Assembly: GCF_963169125.1 (NCBI RefSeq)
Contig: NC_084794.1
Coordinates: 92,859,018 to 92,923,017 of the forward strand
Length of the DNA: 64,000 bases
Reading direction: 5' to 3'
Source of the DNA: Humulus lupulus
Taxonomy: Eukaryota > Streptophyta > Magnoliopsida > Rosales > Cannabaceae
In this document: positions 45,222-55,227 of the stretch, piece after piece
Position numbering within the stretch: position 1 is the first letter of the stretch
Layout of the letters: every line of letters starts with the position of its first letter
Position numbers and translations under genes: made by a program
The notes under the pieces: model-generated
The model's input: only the letters and a program-made list of their open reading frames with translations
What the model was told of the DNA's origin: nothing
The model's database searches: none

Positions 45222-48156
45222 TCAAGGAAGATGAGTCTCCTTGGCCTTCTCAGCATTAGTGGCACCGGACCCCCCAGGACGACTAGCATGACTATCCTCC
45301 GGAGCTTCCTCCGAAACGGTGCCCGGAGCAGCCTTCTCCTTCTCGAGCTGCTCAGCCTTCTCCTTCTCAAGCTGTTCAGCCTCTTCCTTCTCGAGCCGAG
45401 CATTCCATCGTTCAAGAAGCGACGCCTCGTGGGGACCTAAGAAGCTGGTGTCCAGCTCTTCGTTATAAGCCCACATCTGGTACATGGCTGAGTCGACCGC
45501 CTTTTCCTTCTTTTCTTTGTACTCGGCAAGAAGGCGAGTTTTGGCATCCTCTATGATGTCGAAGGTGGCGGCCTTGTCCTCTTCGAGCTTCTTATTGGTC
45601 TCCCTAAGCTGGGTGTTATCTTTCTTTTGCTCCTCGAGTTCAGCTCTCAGCTTTCCAAGCTCCTTGGCCATATCCTCACGCTCCTTAACCACTGCCTCGA
45701 GCTTAGCATTCGCCGCCTTCAGATCGTCGTTCGCTCTAAGGTGGAGGTCCTTCGCCTCTTGAGCATGAGTCCTGCTCGAATGGATCTCGTTGTTCAGCTC
45801 GTAATTGAGCTGGGCAGTGAAGGCAAGAGCCTGAAAAAAGGAAGAAACCACCATTAGCCTCAGGTCAGTATGAATGTAAGCAAAAGGAACATAGAAGAAT
45901 ACTTACCGCAGCAGTGTGCTCGATACTCTTCTCGTAAAGAACAGTGCGGTCTCGGGTGCCGGTTAAGCACTACCACTGGGGAGCTTCGAAACTGCCATAG
46001 CTCTAGCCGATCCGGGACATGACATCCGAGATCAGCGTAGATTCGTGAGGTCCAGCAGCATTGTCCACCACATATGAGTCCATATGGGTGGAGATTGTTA
46101 GCTTCTGAACTCGAGAAGCAGATGGTCTTCTGGAAAGTTGAGTAGAAGACGTTTCACCCACCACAGGAGGTTGGGACTTCACAATGGCAGGGGCACCAAC
46201 CAGCGAAGTCGGTGCAACCGCGGAGATGACGGCCTGCGAGGATGGCATTGTCATGGAGGCGCTGGCCTGGACAGTCGACGCAGCAACAGAGCTCGAAATC
46301 GGCGGGGCAAGGGGAGGTGTCTTCTTGGATCTCTTGGAGCCTTTGCCCGGCTGGCCGGTCTTCAGTGACCCCGCCCTAGGGCGTTTGCTCCTCTTGGCGC
46401 CTGCATTGTCGATAAGGGTGTCAAGGTCGGAGTCCATCTCGCCTGCACAAGTCACAACACAGTGGGTCAGTAAAAGAGAAGTGTACGCCAAGTTATTTCA
46501 GTATCACAGACATATAGAGTGATGATAGAAGAAACCTAACTGGAACTCTCCCCCGTGCTCGAGCTTGGGGACCATGAAATTCCCCCGTCTTCAGAGGAGG
46601 CGGGGGGAGTGCCTTCCCTATAAGTAGGTGATAACCTCGAGAGGTCCCTATAATCATTGGTCCCATACTGCACAGCTATCCCATTCCACACCTCGTCTGT
46701 GGTGTACATGGTGTCGTATTTCCCGAGCCCACTATCAAACCTATGGACACAGTCATCTACCCAACTCCATATGTAGAAGTGATATCTATCCTGTGGGCAT
46801 GAGACTAACCTATTGGGCCTGTGTTTTAGTAAAGTGGGGGACCACATTCGCGAAGTAGGAAGGGTTTTACCTTCATCTGAGTCCGAGCTCGAGGCTTCAT
46901 CGTTGGCTTCATTCCCAGAACGCGGACTTCTCAAGCGAACTGGGAGTGATGTCTTCCTTTCTCTCCTCGGAGGAAGGGCGCCTGTGGGCAGTGGCACCTC
47001 CTCCCAGTGTTCATATTTTTTACTGGACCAGTCAGAGGTTGACTGGCCCTCTCCCAACAACCCGCAAGCTCGGAGCTTGTCCTCATGTAATAGATACGAG
47101 AGAGATCTCCTGCCATAAGGGAGTCGGAGCAAGGCTTCTCTGTGCCCCTTCGTTGCCTCATCGGGGGTGGGACGCTGGAAATTAGCTGAAAGGCGAGACA
47201 CATTTCAACTAAATATGGATTTAAGAACTAAAGTCTTGAGCTCAAGAATAAAAATAACGAGAATACTTACGAATCCGCCTGAACGAATAATGCCGAGACG
47301 GGGATAGACCATCTGTCCAGAAGAAGGCCCTTTTGAAATCAGGCGGGTGGTTGGGAAGATCCCCAAAAACCTTCGTCTCCTTGGGGTAGCTCGAGAGGTA
47401 GTAAAAACCATCCCATCCCCGAGCTCGGGAGGGGTTACTTTTCAAACAAAAGAGATATAAAATCTCTTGAGGTGAGGGTCCTTTCCACTGCAGCTCGTGA
47501 TACAAGGACCTCAGGGCAGACAACACCCTGTACGAATTGGTGTTGAGTTGGAACGGTGCCAACCCAACGAAATCAGTAAAGTATTTGAAAAAAGACTTCA
47601 AGGGCAGCAAAGCTCCTACCCTCATGTGCTCCTAGCTCCATGCCGCGTATCTCACTGTGGCGTCGCGGCCGCTAGGAGCGAAACAGCTCCGTTCATGGCT
47701 GGTCGGAACTCGAAACTTAAAGGCGTCTGACGAGCTAAGGCCATGGAAGGCCAAGATTTCAGATATTTGGCTGGTTGTGGTAACCGTGCTCCAGTAGAGC
47801 TCGGCCTCGAACATCTCCTTCCTCGGCTGCGAAGATGAAGTTTCCCCCATTAATGAAAACTGGAGTTCCCCTGGATGATACGCAACACTGACTTTTAGCG
47901 CAGGGTCGAGGGGAATAGGCCTAGGTCCTGAATTGGGCTCCGGATAGATGGCCTCCCGAAGAACTCTTCTCTTCCCCTCGATGACTTCGTCTATCTAGCG
48001 GCGGTAGTGAGCTCGAATGTCTTCTTGCTCGCGTGTAAGCTCGTATTCTCTTATCCGATGTTGGTTTCGGGCAAAGAGCGATTCCGGGCTCGGAGATTTC
48101 GGCTCGTAAGGGACTGCTAGCAATGACCCCCGCCGTCTTTCCAGATTCTGTGACAT
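45222..48156 (-). pseudogene. Antisense spliced accessory gene of the Tat element (four coding exons, four TAG stops)
   Basis: Exons on the minus strand: 48156-47271, 47185-46541, 46442-45907 and 45830-45222. All three introns are GT-AG (GTAAGT, GTTAGG and GTAAGT donors; TTTCAG, GTGCAG and TTTCAG acceptors). Exon phases match, giving 2676 bases, exactly 892 codons with the stop. Exon 1 has the conserved core (MRVGALLPLKSFFKYFTDF, LNTNSYRVLSALRSL, GWDGFYYLSS, FKRAFFWTDGL). It resembles what databases call 'putative gypsy type transposon' (PF04195, as I recall). Exon 2 is acidic and Ser-rich and includes WSWVDDCVHRFD. Exon 3 has a basic KRSKRPRAG … KGSKRSKK stretch like a nuclear localisation signal. 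Exon 4 is a coiled coil of about 150 residues. In-frame TAGs at 47995, 47632, 46003 and 45970 make it a recent pseudogene. The function is unknown. Maize Grande, also Tat, has an analogous accessory gene. Confidence 0.85.
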
Positions 48157-48638
48157 CTAGCGAGAAAGAAAAAATGGTGAGGGTCATGCATGCAAGAGTC
48201 ACGAGCTCGATGGAATGAGCTCGGAGATTTAGGAATGAGACTAAATACTAAGACCCTTATTGAGGAGTCAGGGGCGTGTATTCCACGAAAAAGAAAAGGA
48301 GTGTGGATAATTTTTTGAAAATCCCGAAATTCAAGGGAAAGAAGAGTGGCGGTTAGCCAGGAAAAGCGTTTTTGGGTTTCGTGCATTTGTCGAAGCCCAT
48401 GTTTTTATCCGAAAACTTAATGTACAAGAAATGCTTCCTAAGAGTTTCAAAACCCAGAAAATGGGAACCACACTCAAACGTCAAAACTGGGTATAAACCA
48501 GAGACGAACATCCAGAATGAAAATCTAGAAAGCATAAAAGCCTATCGGTTCAAAACCTCCTATCGTATCATGCTAAGAACGTAAACTAGCACACACAGCA
48601 AGAACATTTTAAATGGAAAACAAAAACGGCATACTTAC
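48157..48638 (-). other. Probable 5'-leader intron of the antisense gene
   Basis: A donor GTAAGT lies at 48638-48633. The acceptor is a pyrimidine tract followed by CTAG at 48160-48157, directly before the ATG at 48156. That the ATG abuts a consensus acceptor and is preceded by an in-frame TAG fits a leader intron. Inferred, not proven. Confidence 0.55.
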
Positions 48639-48819
48639 ACAGTAATGGCAATTGCAGAGAGATTGTTGATTGAAGAAGAGGTTGCAGGAAAGAACTCACT
48701 GACTCGAACAGACCAGGATTCCTTTGTTTCTTTGGTCGAGAAAACATGCACGGAACAGGAACTTTGCAAAGAGGTCTCTGGGCTTGTTTTTTTTCTTTTC
48801 TTGCTTATGGCGAATGAAG

Positions 48820-48865
48820 ATAAAAGTGAAGAAGATGAAGAGTGGGGTCTTGTATATATAAGTGG
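48820..48865 (-). promoter_or_regulatory. Candidate promoter of the antisense gene
   Basis: The minus strand reads CACTTATATATACAAG (TATA core 48860-48853). About 25-30 bases further lies a CT-rich start-site-like stretch (ACTCTTCATCTTCTTCAC). The position upstream of the leader intron and the pyrimidine-rich leader are typical of plant pol II promoters. Confidence 0.6.
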
Positions 48866-49108
48866 GGAAAAGGAATTAATCAGGAGCGTCGAATGAAATC
48901 CTCACTAGATCGAACGGATGGGGATCAATGACAAGAAGGTGCCGAAAAGTTGTTAGACGGACGATCGTGGGCGTGTTTTCAAGGCACTCAAGTACCAAAA
49001 GTGAGCAATACCCAGCTGACGCGTGTCCATTTTCAAAGGTGTGACGGTACAGTTCTCAAGAAAATTAGTTCAAAAGTTTCCTTCTCTTAGGATTCGAACA
49101 AATACTTT

Positions 49109-49121
49109 TGAGGGGGAAAAA
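49109..49121 (+). promoter_or_regulatory. Tat polypurine tract
   Basis: TGAGGGGGAAAAA immediately before the 3' LTR. Confidence 0.92.
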
Positions 49122-49917
49122 TGTTATACCCAGATTTCGAGCCATGTTAATTATGACCTCGAAAGTTGGATTCGCAAATGAGTGGACTCATAAGGTTGGA
49201 AGCAAGCTCCAGGATCATATGCCGAGCTTGTAGGATATGGACAATCTCGAGTATGGTGACCTCGAAGAGTTCATGAACTCGAAAGATAGCTCCGGGAACA
49301 TATTCATCTTCGGAGACAACTTCGGATCAGGGTTCCCAAGCTCAGCGCGCGTACGATCTCGAACAGGTTGAGTGACCTCGGAAGATGTCTTCAGCTCGAA
49401 AGGTGACAGGAAACCTGGGAAACTAAAGCCTTAGAGATACGTGATAACCACCTTGGATATCTACAAGTATTATAAATATGAGATGTAATACTCATTTATT
49501 GATGTAAATCCCCAAGAATCATGGGATATTATTTGGTCAGTTATGCATTTCCTGGTCTTCAGGGACGTTTCCTTTTATATCTGATTATCGGCATTTAAAG
49601 CCATTTATTTTATTCACAAAAGAGTAACTACCCAAAATATGTGGGATAATATTCTGCATCTTTCTCTATAAATAGAGAAGCCATGCACCATTGTAAAGGA
49701 CCGAAATTCTGATCCTTGAGAGAAAACTCTGCAGAATTCATGCTAAAGAATTTTCAGAGATAATCTTAAGATTAATAACAGAGACTCGTGGACTAGGCAG
49801 ATTTAACTGCTGAACCACGTAAAAATCGCGTGTTTGATTTGTTTTATTTCATTTAGCCATTGTCATTCATTGTTTACGTGCTCTTCTTTCACTGTTTGAT
49901 GAAAAACGGCGTCAACA
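49122..49917 (+). repeat. Tat 3' LTR (796 bp)
   Basis: Same length as the 5' LTR, about 98 percent identical by eye, and most differences are transitions. It ends GTCAACA followed by CCACT. Confidence 0.95.
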
Positions 49918-49953
49918 CCACTATTTGATTTGCCTTCAGTTAGTAAACACAAG
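49918..49953 (-). pseudogene. Displaced piece of copia RT
   Basis: After the CCACT duplication, 31 bases continue the copia RT reading that stops at 37171. It is then cut by the solo LTR at 49954. Confidence 0.6.
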
Positions 49954-50376
49954 TGTAACACCCTACTTCCTTAGAGCTGTTACTAAGTAAGTTTAAAAAT
50001 GTGCCGTCAGCTTGCTCATCGAGGTTTTAGGTTAAAAGTGTGACTAAACTGTAGCAAAACTCATTTAAAGACATTAAGTATGAAACATTTGGTTATTCAT
50101 TGAAATCATAAAGAGTTATACATTTGGGATCCCAAAATATTGTTTAGAAAATACTTTACAACTCAAGATTGCAACCAAGGTCGACCTAGGTGACAAAACG
50201 AATCAAGACAATGCATTTTCCCAAAATAACCCTGGCCGTGATGGCCAGGCAGGTCAAACATGTACCTATCGCTCCATGTTCTCCGTACTCATGGTTGGTC
50301 GACCTTTCCTTTGCCCTTACCTACACTATAGAGCACCCATGAGCTGAAGCCCAGCAAGAAAACTCAACACAAAACA

Positions 50377-52796
50377 TGTAACGCCCTGGATAGCCAAGAC
50401 CGTTACACTGTGTGTTTATAAAGGTGCAAGACTTGCTAATCAAATCATTTAGTTAGAAATGTGTTACTGAAACTATAATTGAACTAGGGTTAAAAGATTT
50501 CGGTCACAAACGTTACATTTCATATAATCAAACATTTTGAACATGGGATCCCATTAGTAATAGCGTTTAAAAGATAGTTTACAAAAAATTTAGGATAAAA
50601 GTACAACTACTAGCCACTCTAAGGGAAAAACAGACATTTAGGCTTTCCTCGTCCTGTACTACTCCTTGGCCGTGGCGGCCGATCAGCTGACTATGTACAT
50701 TCAACCTCAAAGCTCTCCTACTCAGGACTGGTCCACTTTACCCATGCCTTTACCTGCACCACGTAGCACCCGTGTGCGAAGGCCCAGCAAGAAAACATAA
50801 TAACAGAGCATAATCATCAATTAAACAATCAGATAACTCATATAGTATGATCATATACTCAACAATCCAAAATATTCACATAATCAGGCATTCAACATAC
50901 CAAGCTCATCAATTAACATTAATAACAAATTCACATATAATAACCAGGGTCGACGCCCTTAGGTTGCACCCCCTATTTATCCCAATGACTCCGGCCCGCT
51001 TAAACCGAGCTCAGTAAATATCAAACTGTCCTCAGCTACCAGTGGTCGAGCCGCGCCTTGTGCGCAAATATTGATTCCGGTACTCTTAGGCCGTTTATCA
51101 CATGTCCTATGGCATAATACCATCTATGACATCATACAGATTTAGGGAGCTCTTAGTCCCAATACAATCACATAACCGGGTGCAATTTTCTTACCTTTGA
51201 TTCTGCTAGCTTTAATCAATGACACCGACCCTCAAGCACGACCCCTTCCGAACCCTAGCATACACCTAGTCACAGCCATAGATCAGAATTATCACCAAAC
51301 TTCAACTCCAAAACCTAGCCTCGGGACCAGTCCCGAGCCCTCGGGAAGCCCTAATTCCACCAAACAGGGTGGTGGAATCAAACCCCGAGCCCCCAGGCAA
51401 AAATCCTAGGAAATAACTCAAAAACCCCCTTCTGGAAGCAGGGTAGCGCTACAACACCATAAAGAGGGCGCTATAGCACTATAAACAGAGCCAGCAGGCA
51501 CCAAGACACGCAAGCCTAGCGCTGTAGCGCCCTAAGGCTAGCGCTACAATGCTAGTCACAGCCAGACAACACCCTGATTTTCCCCTTCGAACTTCCTCGA
51601 GCCAAAACCCTCTAAAATCCTTCCAAACCTCAACCAAACAACAAAACAAGCCAACCACCATCTATAACTCACCCCATATGACCCAACCATATGAAATAAG
51701 CACACGCACCCCAAAATAAAGAAACCACCTTGATTGAGCTTGAAGCTAAAAAACTCAACAGAAAACAACAGAAACTTCAGAACTTTAAAGCTAGAATTTC
51801 ATACCTTCAAAGGAGAATTTCAACCTAGGTTATCTTTCACCCCTCCTCAACTTTCAACTCCTCAAATCCTTAGGCTTAACTCCGTAGAATTCCCATCAAA
51901 ACTCAGCTTAGAAAACCATTTCAACATTAAATCCAGAAACTAAAGAAAACCTTGAAACTTACCTCAATAGGGTGACTTATTCCTGCTGAATCCTTAAACT
52001 TGACCAAGGTACCAAGTGTGAAGCCTTAGCCTAAAGTTCCTCTGAATTTTCAGCCTCAAATTCTAGAAGAAAGGGTGAGAAAATGGTAAATCAAGAGAGA
52101 GGTAAGGGTAAGCTTTTAGGTGATCTGTTTTTCTTTCTTTCCTCCTTCTTTTCCTTTTGTCTCTTTCCTTCCTTTCTTTCAGCTTCTACTATACTCTAAA
52201 CATTCCACTATGTCATAAAGGCAGAAATAACTCTTATCCCTTATAAACCAAATGACCATAATACCATCCCATTAAATCTAAGCCCTTAATCCTTCCAAGG
52301 GCATTTTGGTCATTTGTTCCCAATTCCCACTAATTCCTCGAGTGTCTCTAATATTTACCGCTCACATCCCGACACCTAACTAATCACCAATTATATTCAT
52401 CAATATCAAATAATCTCCAATATACTTCCCATATTCTTAGAAATACCCCCGGACTCCCACGAGTCGGGTATAAATCCTCGCCATGACTTTTCCGCTAAAC
52501 CACTCACTAGGATCGCCTCGAGTCATAAGCTACAAATATATCCACATAATAATGTGGTCACAACAATTTATTACAAGTATTTACATTTATGCCCTCAAAA
52601 GGCCAAAATTATGATTATGCCCTTATAACCTAATTAGAGCCTACATGCATACTAGTACACATAGTCATGCATCACATATATCTAAATAATCATATAAGCA
52701 TGCATTTAATCATTTAAATCCCACATAATCCAGTTATGCCCTCTCGGCACACTAATCAAGGCTCTTAAGCCTTATTAGTAATTTTGGGTCGTTACA
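50377..52796 (-). mobile_element. Solo LTR (2420 bp), nested, TSD AAACA
   Basis: The minus strand starts TGTAACGACCC at 52796 and ends CAGGGCGTTACA at 50377. AAACA duplications lie at 50372-50376 and 52797-52801. It interrupts the older LTR of the same family. No coding sequence inside. Confidence 0.93.
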
Positions 52797-52979
52797 AAAC
52801 ATATAACATATGCATAGCAATGCACAATATATAACAAAACAGCCAGCAAGCTAAACACATAGCTACCAACGTCGTTCCAGGCGCTTTACCTGGCCCTGGG
52901 TTCACGGTCTTCACCGAGAGGGTGACTCTAGCACCCTAGGAGGTTCTTGCTTTAACAGCCTGCACTCAGCGTGCTTAAT

Positions 52980-53066
52980 GCCGATCCTGACCCTTTGCCA
53001 TACTCGGCTTCTTACCATTCTCGGCCTTCGCCGTTCTCAGCCTTAGTCATTCCCGGCCTTCACCGT
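52980..53066 (-). repeat. Degenerate CGGC-type minisatellite in LTR
   Basis: Four to five ~17-bp units with plus-strand forms such as CATTCTCGGCCTTCGCC. It lies in the same LTR position as 4700-4880. Confidence 0.65.
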
Positions 53067-54554
53067 TTACTCACAAATATGCATCACATAGCACAATATC
53101 AACATATATTTAAACACATACATAATATAAAAATTAGGGCCACGCCCTGCAATACAATACTTAGGGCTACACCCAACAATACAAACAACAGGGCCATGCC
53201 CTGCTCTACGGGTACAATAGTTTTCTTACCTGTGTCCCAAGCTATCTGAGTACCGCAATCCCGAGCACAGTCCTCTAACCCGAGCCTCGTTGAAAACCTA
53301 CTCACAACATATTCATAATACCCATCCATCAAGTTCTAATCCTATAAATAACTTCAGAATATAATTCTAGCCTCCAGGACCTTGGATTCTACCAAATCGA
53401 GTAGTAAAATCCTTCCTAAGCATTAACATTTGAGTTCCCAAGCTAAAAACCTTCAAACAGGCTACATTTCACATTTGAGTCACAGCCCAGCCCCTTAAGG
53501 GCTGCGGCGCGCTTAAGTCAAAGGAAAAAATGCCTCTCTACTGAAGGACATGAGACACGATGCTCCAAACCCTGAGTCGCGATGCGCCTAGCGAATTAGA
53601 TGCCTTCCAGCCTCTTCCAGCACACGGGCCGCGACTTGAACCTCTGAACCCAAAAAATCTCCCTTGATTCAACATATTTCTTTGAACCTAACCCATGAAT
53701 TCTCACCTCAAATACCAGTTAAACCCAGAACTAAGCCTAGACTTCCTTTCCACACAACCTAGGCTCCATAAAAAATCCATAGACAATCTCATAAACTCAG
53801 CCAACACCCTAAGTGCGATCCTTAACAAGGAATAACCATCACAACCATAGTTTAGCGACCTTAAGTGCGATCCTTTCCCCTTGAGCCCAGCGGTACACCC
53901 TAGTCACAACCATAACAAGGAATAACCATCAAGGAATGAACCAGTAAAGGCTTCAGGACCAAGCCCTTAGGTTTGGGTTCCTGTAACCCAAAACCTCATT
54001 TTTTACTTTTCCCAATTTGAGTCGTGGCACTCCCCACTAAGGGTCGCGACACCTATCTAGGCAGAGAGCCCGCCCAAGTTTCCCCTGCATTTGTGTTGCG
54101 ACACAGCTCATTAAGGGTCGCGGGGCCATGGCAGTCCGGCTACCTCGGCCTCAAAGATGTTCATACGGGTTGCTGCGCTCATAACCAAGCGTCACAGCGC
54201 AACCCTGCTAACCCAGAAAACTAGCGATTTTTCAGAAATTGCAACTCCTCCGAATTCACCCCAAAATACAGTTTAAACCATATTCGACCATCAAAATGGT
54301 CCTAGCAACACAGAATGACAATAAATAACCTTCAAAACTCACAAAACAACACTAAAACACTAAAACTCAGAAATTCTTCAAGAACACCCAAAAACACAAA
54401 AACTTAAAAGCTTTAGGATTGAATTTACCTCTTAGAATTCAAATCCCAATTAAGTTCCTGAGCTTAACAGCTTCCACTTTTTAATAACAAGCCTCCCAAT
54501 CTACCAAGATTTACTCCAAAGCTTGAATTCAGTAGTTTGCCTCAGAACTTCAAT

Positions 54555-54555
54555 G

Positions 54556-54588
<33 letters not shown>

Positions 54589-54637
54589 GGGAGAGAAATG
54601 GAGTAACAAGAGAGAGAGAGAAAGTGAGAGAGAGGGT
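54555..54637 (+). repeat. (CA)n followed by (GA)n microsatellite
   Basis: About 17 CA units at 54555-54588, then GA-rich sequence to about 54637, inside the LTR. Confidence 0.9.
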
Positions 54638-55227
54638 GAGTGTTTTCCTTTTTTGAGTTAATAAACTCAACTGGGCATATATCAATCTAATGGTCCAAAA
54701 GACCAAAATGCCCCCACTTTCAAACATTCCTCTCAAAGCCCACAAGGGCAAAAGGGTCATTCGACACTCTAATCCCATTAATCTCCAATTGCACTTATAA
54801 TTCCCAAATATGACTCATACTCCAATGAGTCTCGATAAATCTCAAAATTACCAAAATACCCCTTGGCTCAGCCCGGGACGGGTATTAGTCCACGATGTGA
54901 CTTTATCGTTACTTTGCTCAAAATGGCCGACTCATGCCGAATATCTCAAATATATCCACATAATAATGTGGTCTTAGTCATATAACACGATATAATCACA
55001 ATTATACCCTCATCAGGCCAAAATTACAAATATGCCCCTTTAAATAAAAACGAGCCTTTACGCACATTCAATACACTTAAACATGCATAACTAGTCATAT
55101 TATAATATAACTCATGCAATTCACATAATTACATAGATATTAAATTAAATCATATAATATTCCAATAATGCCATCCTGACACCCTAATCAAGGAACTAAG
55201 TCTTATTAGGAACTTTGGCATGTTACA

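Larger units (their letters stand above)
37172..49917 (+). mobile_element. Full-length Tat-lineage Ty3/gypsy retrotransposon, TSD CCACT
   Basis: 12,746 bp with LTRs of 796 bp each and perfect CCACT duplications (37167-37171, 49918-49922). Interior order: gag, protease, RT, RNase H, a second RNase H of the aRNH type, integrase, a long 3' region with tandem repeats and an antisense spliced gene, then the polypurine tract. The second RNase H and the long 3' region are characteristic of the Tat lineage (Ogre, Retand, Grande, RIRE2 relatives). I count about 17 differences between the LTRs, so it is a fairly young insertion. It sits in the RT of the minus-strand copia. Confidence 0.96.
49954..55227 (-). 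mobile_element. Solo LTR of the chromovirus-like family, split by a second solo LTR
   Basis: The minus strand starts TGTAACATGCC at 55227 and ends GTAGGGTGTTACA at 49954. Its own sequence (about 2.85 kb) is collinear with 3148-5700 in reverse. It contains the nested LTR 50377-52796. The flanks ACAAG and TTAAC do not match. The left flank is copia RT and the right flank is a CACTA-like relic, so the two sides do not come from one target site. Confidence 0.82.

Noticed and set aside
45231..48584. Plus-strand frames in the Tat 3' region
   Set aside because: They are shadows of the antisense exons; none shows a motif or continues across exons.
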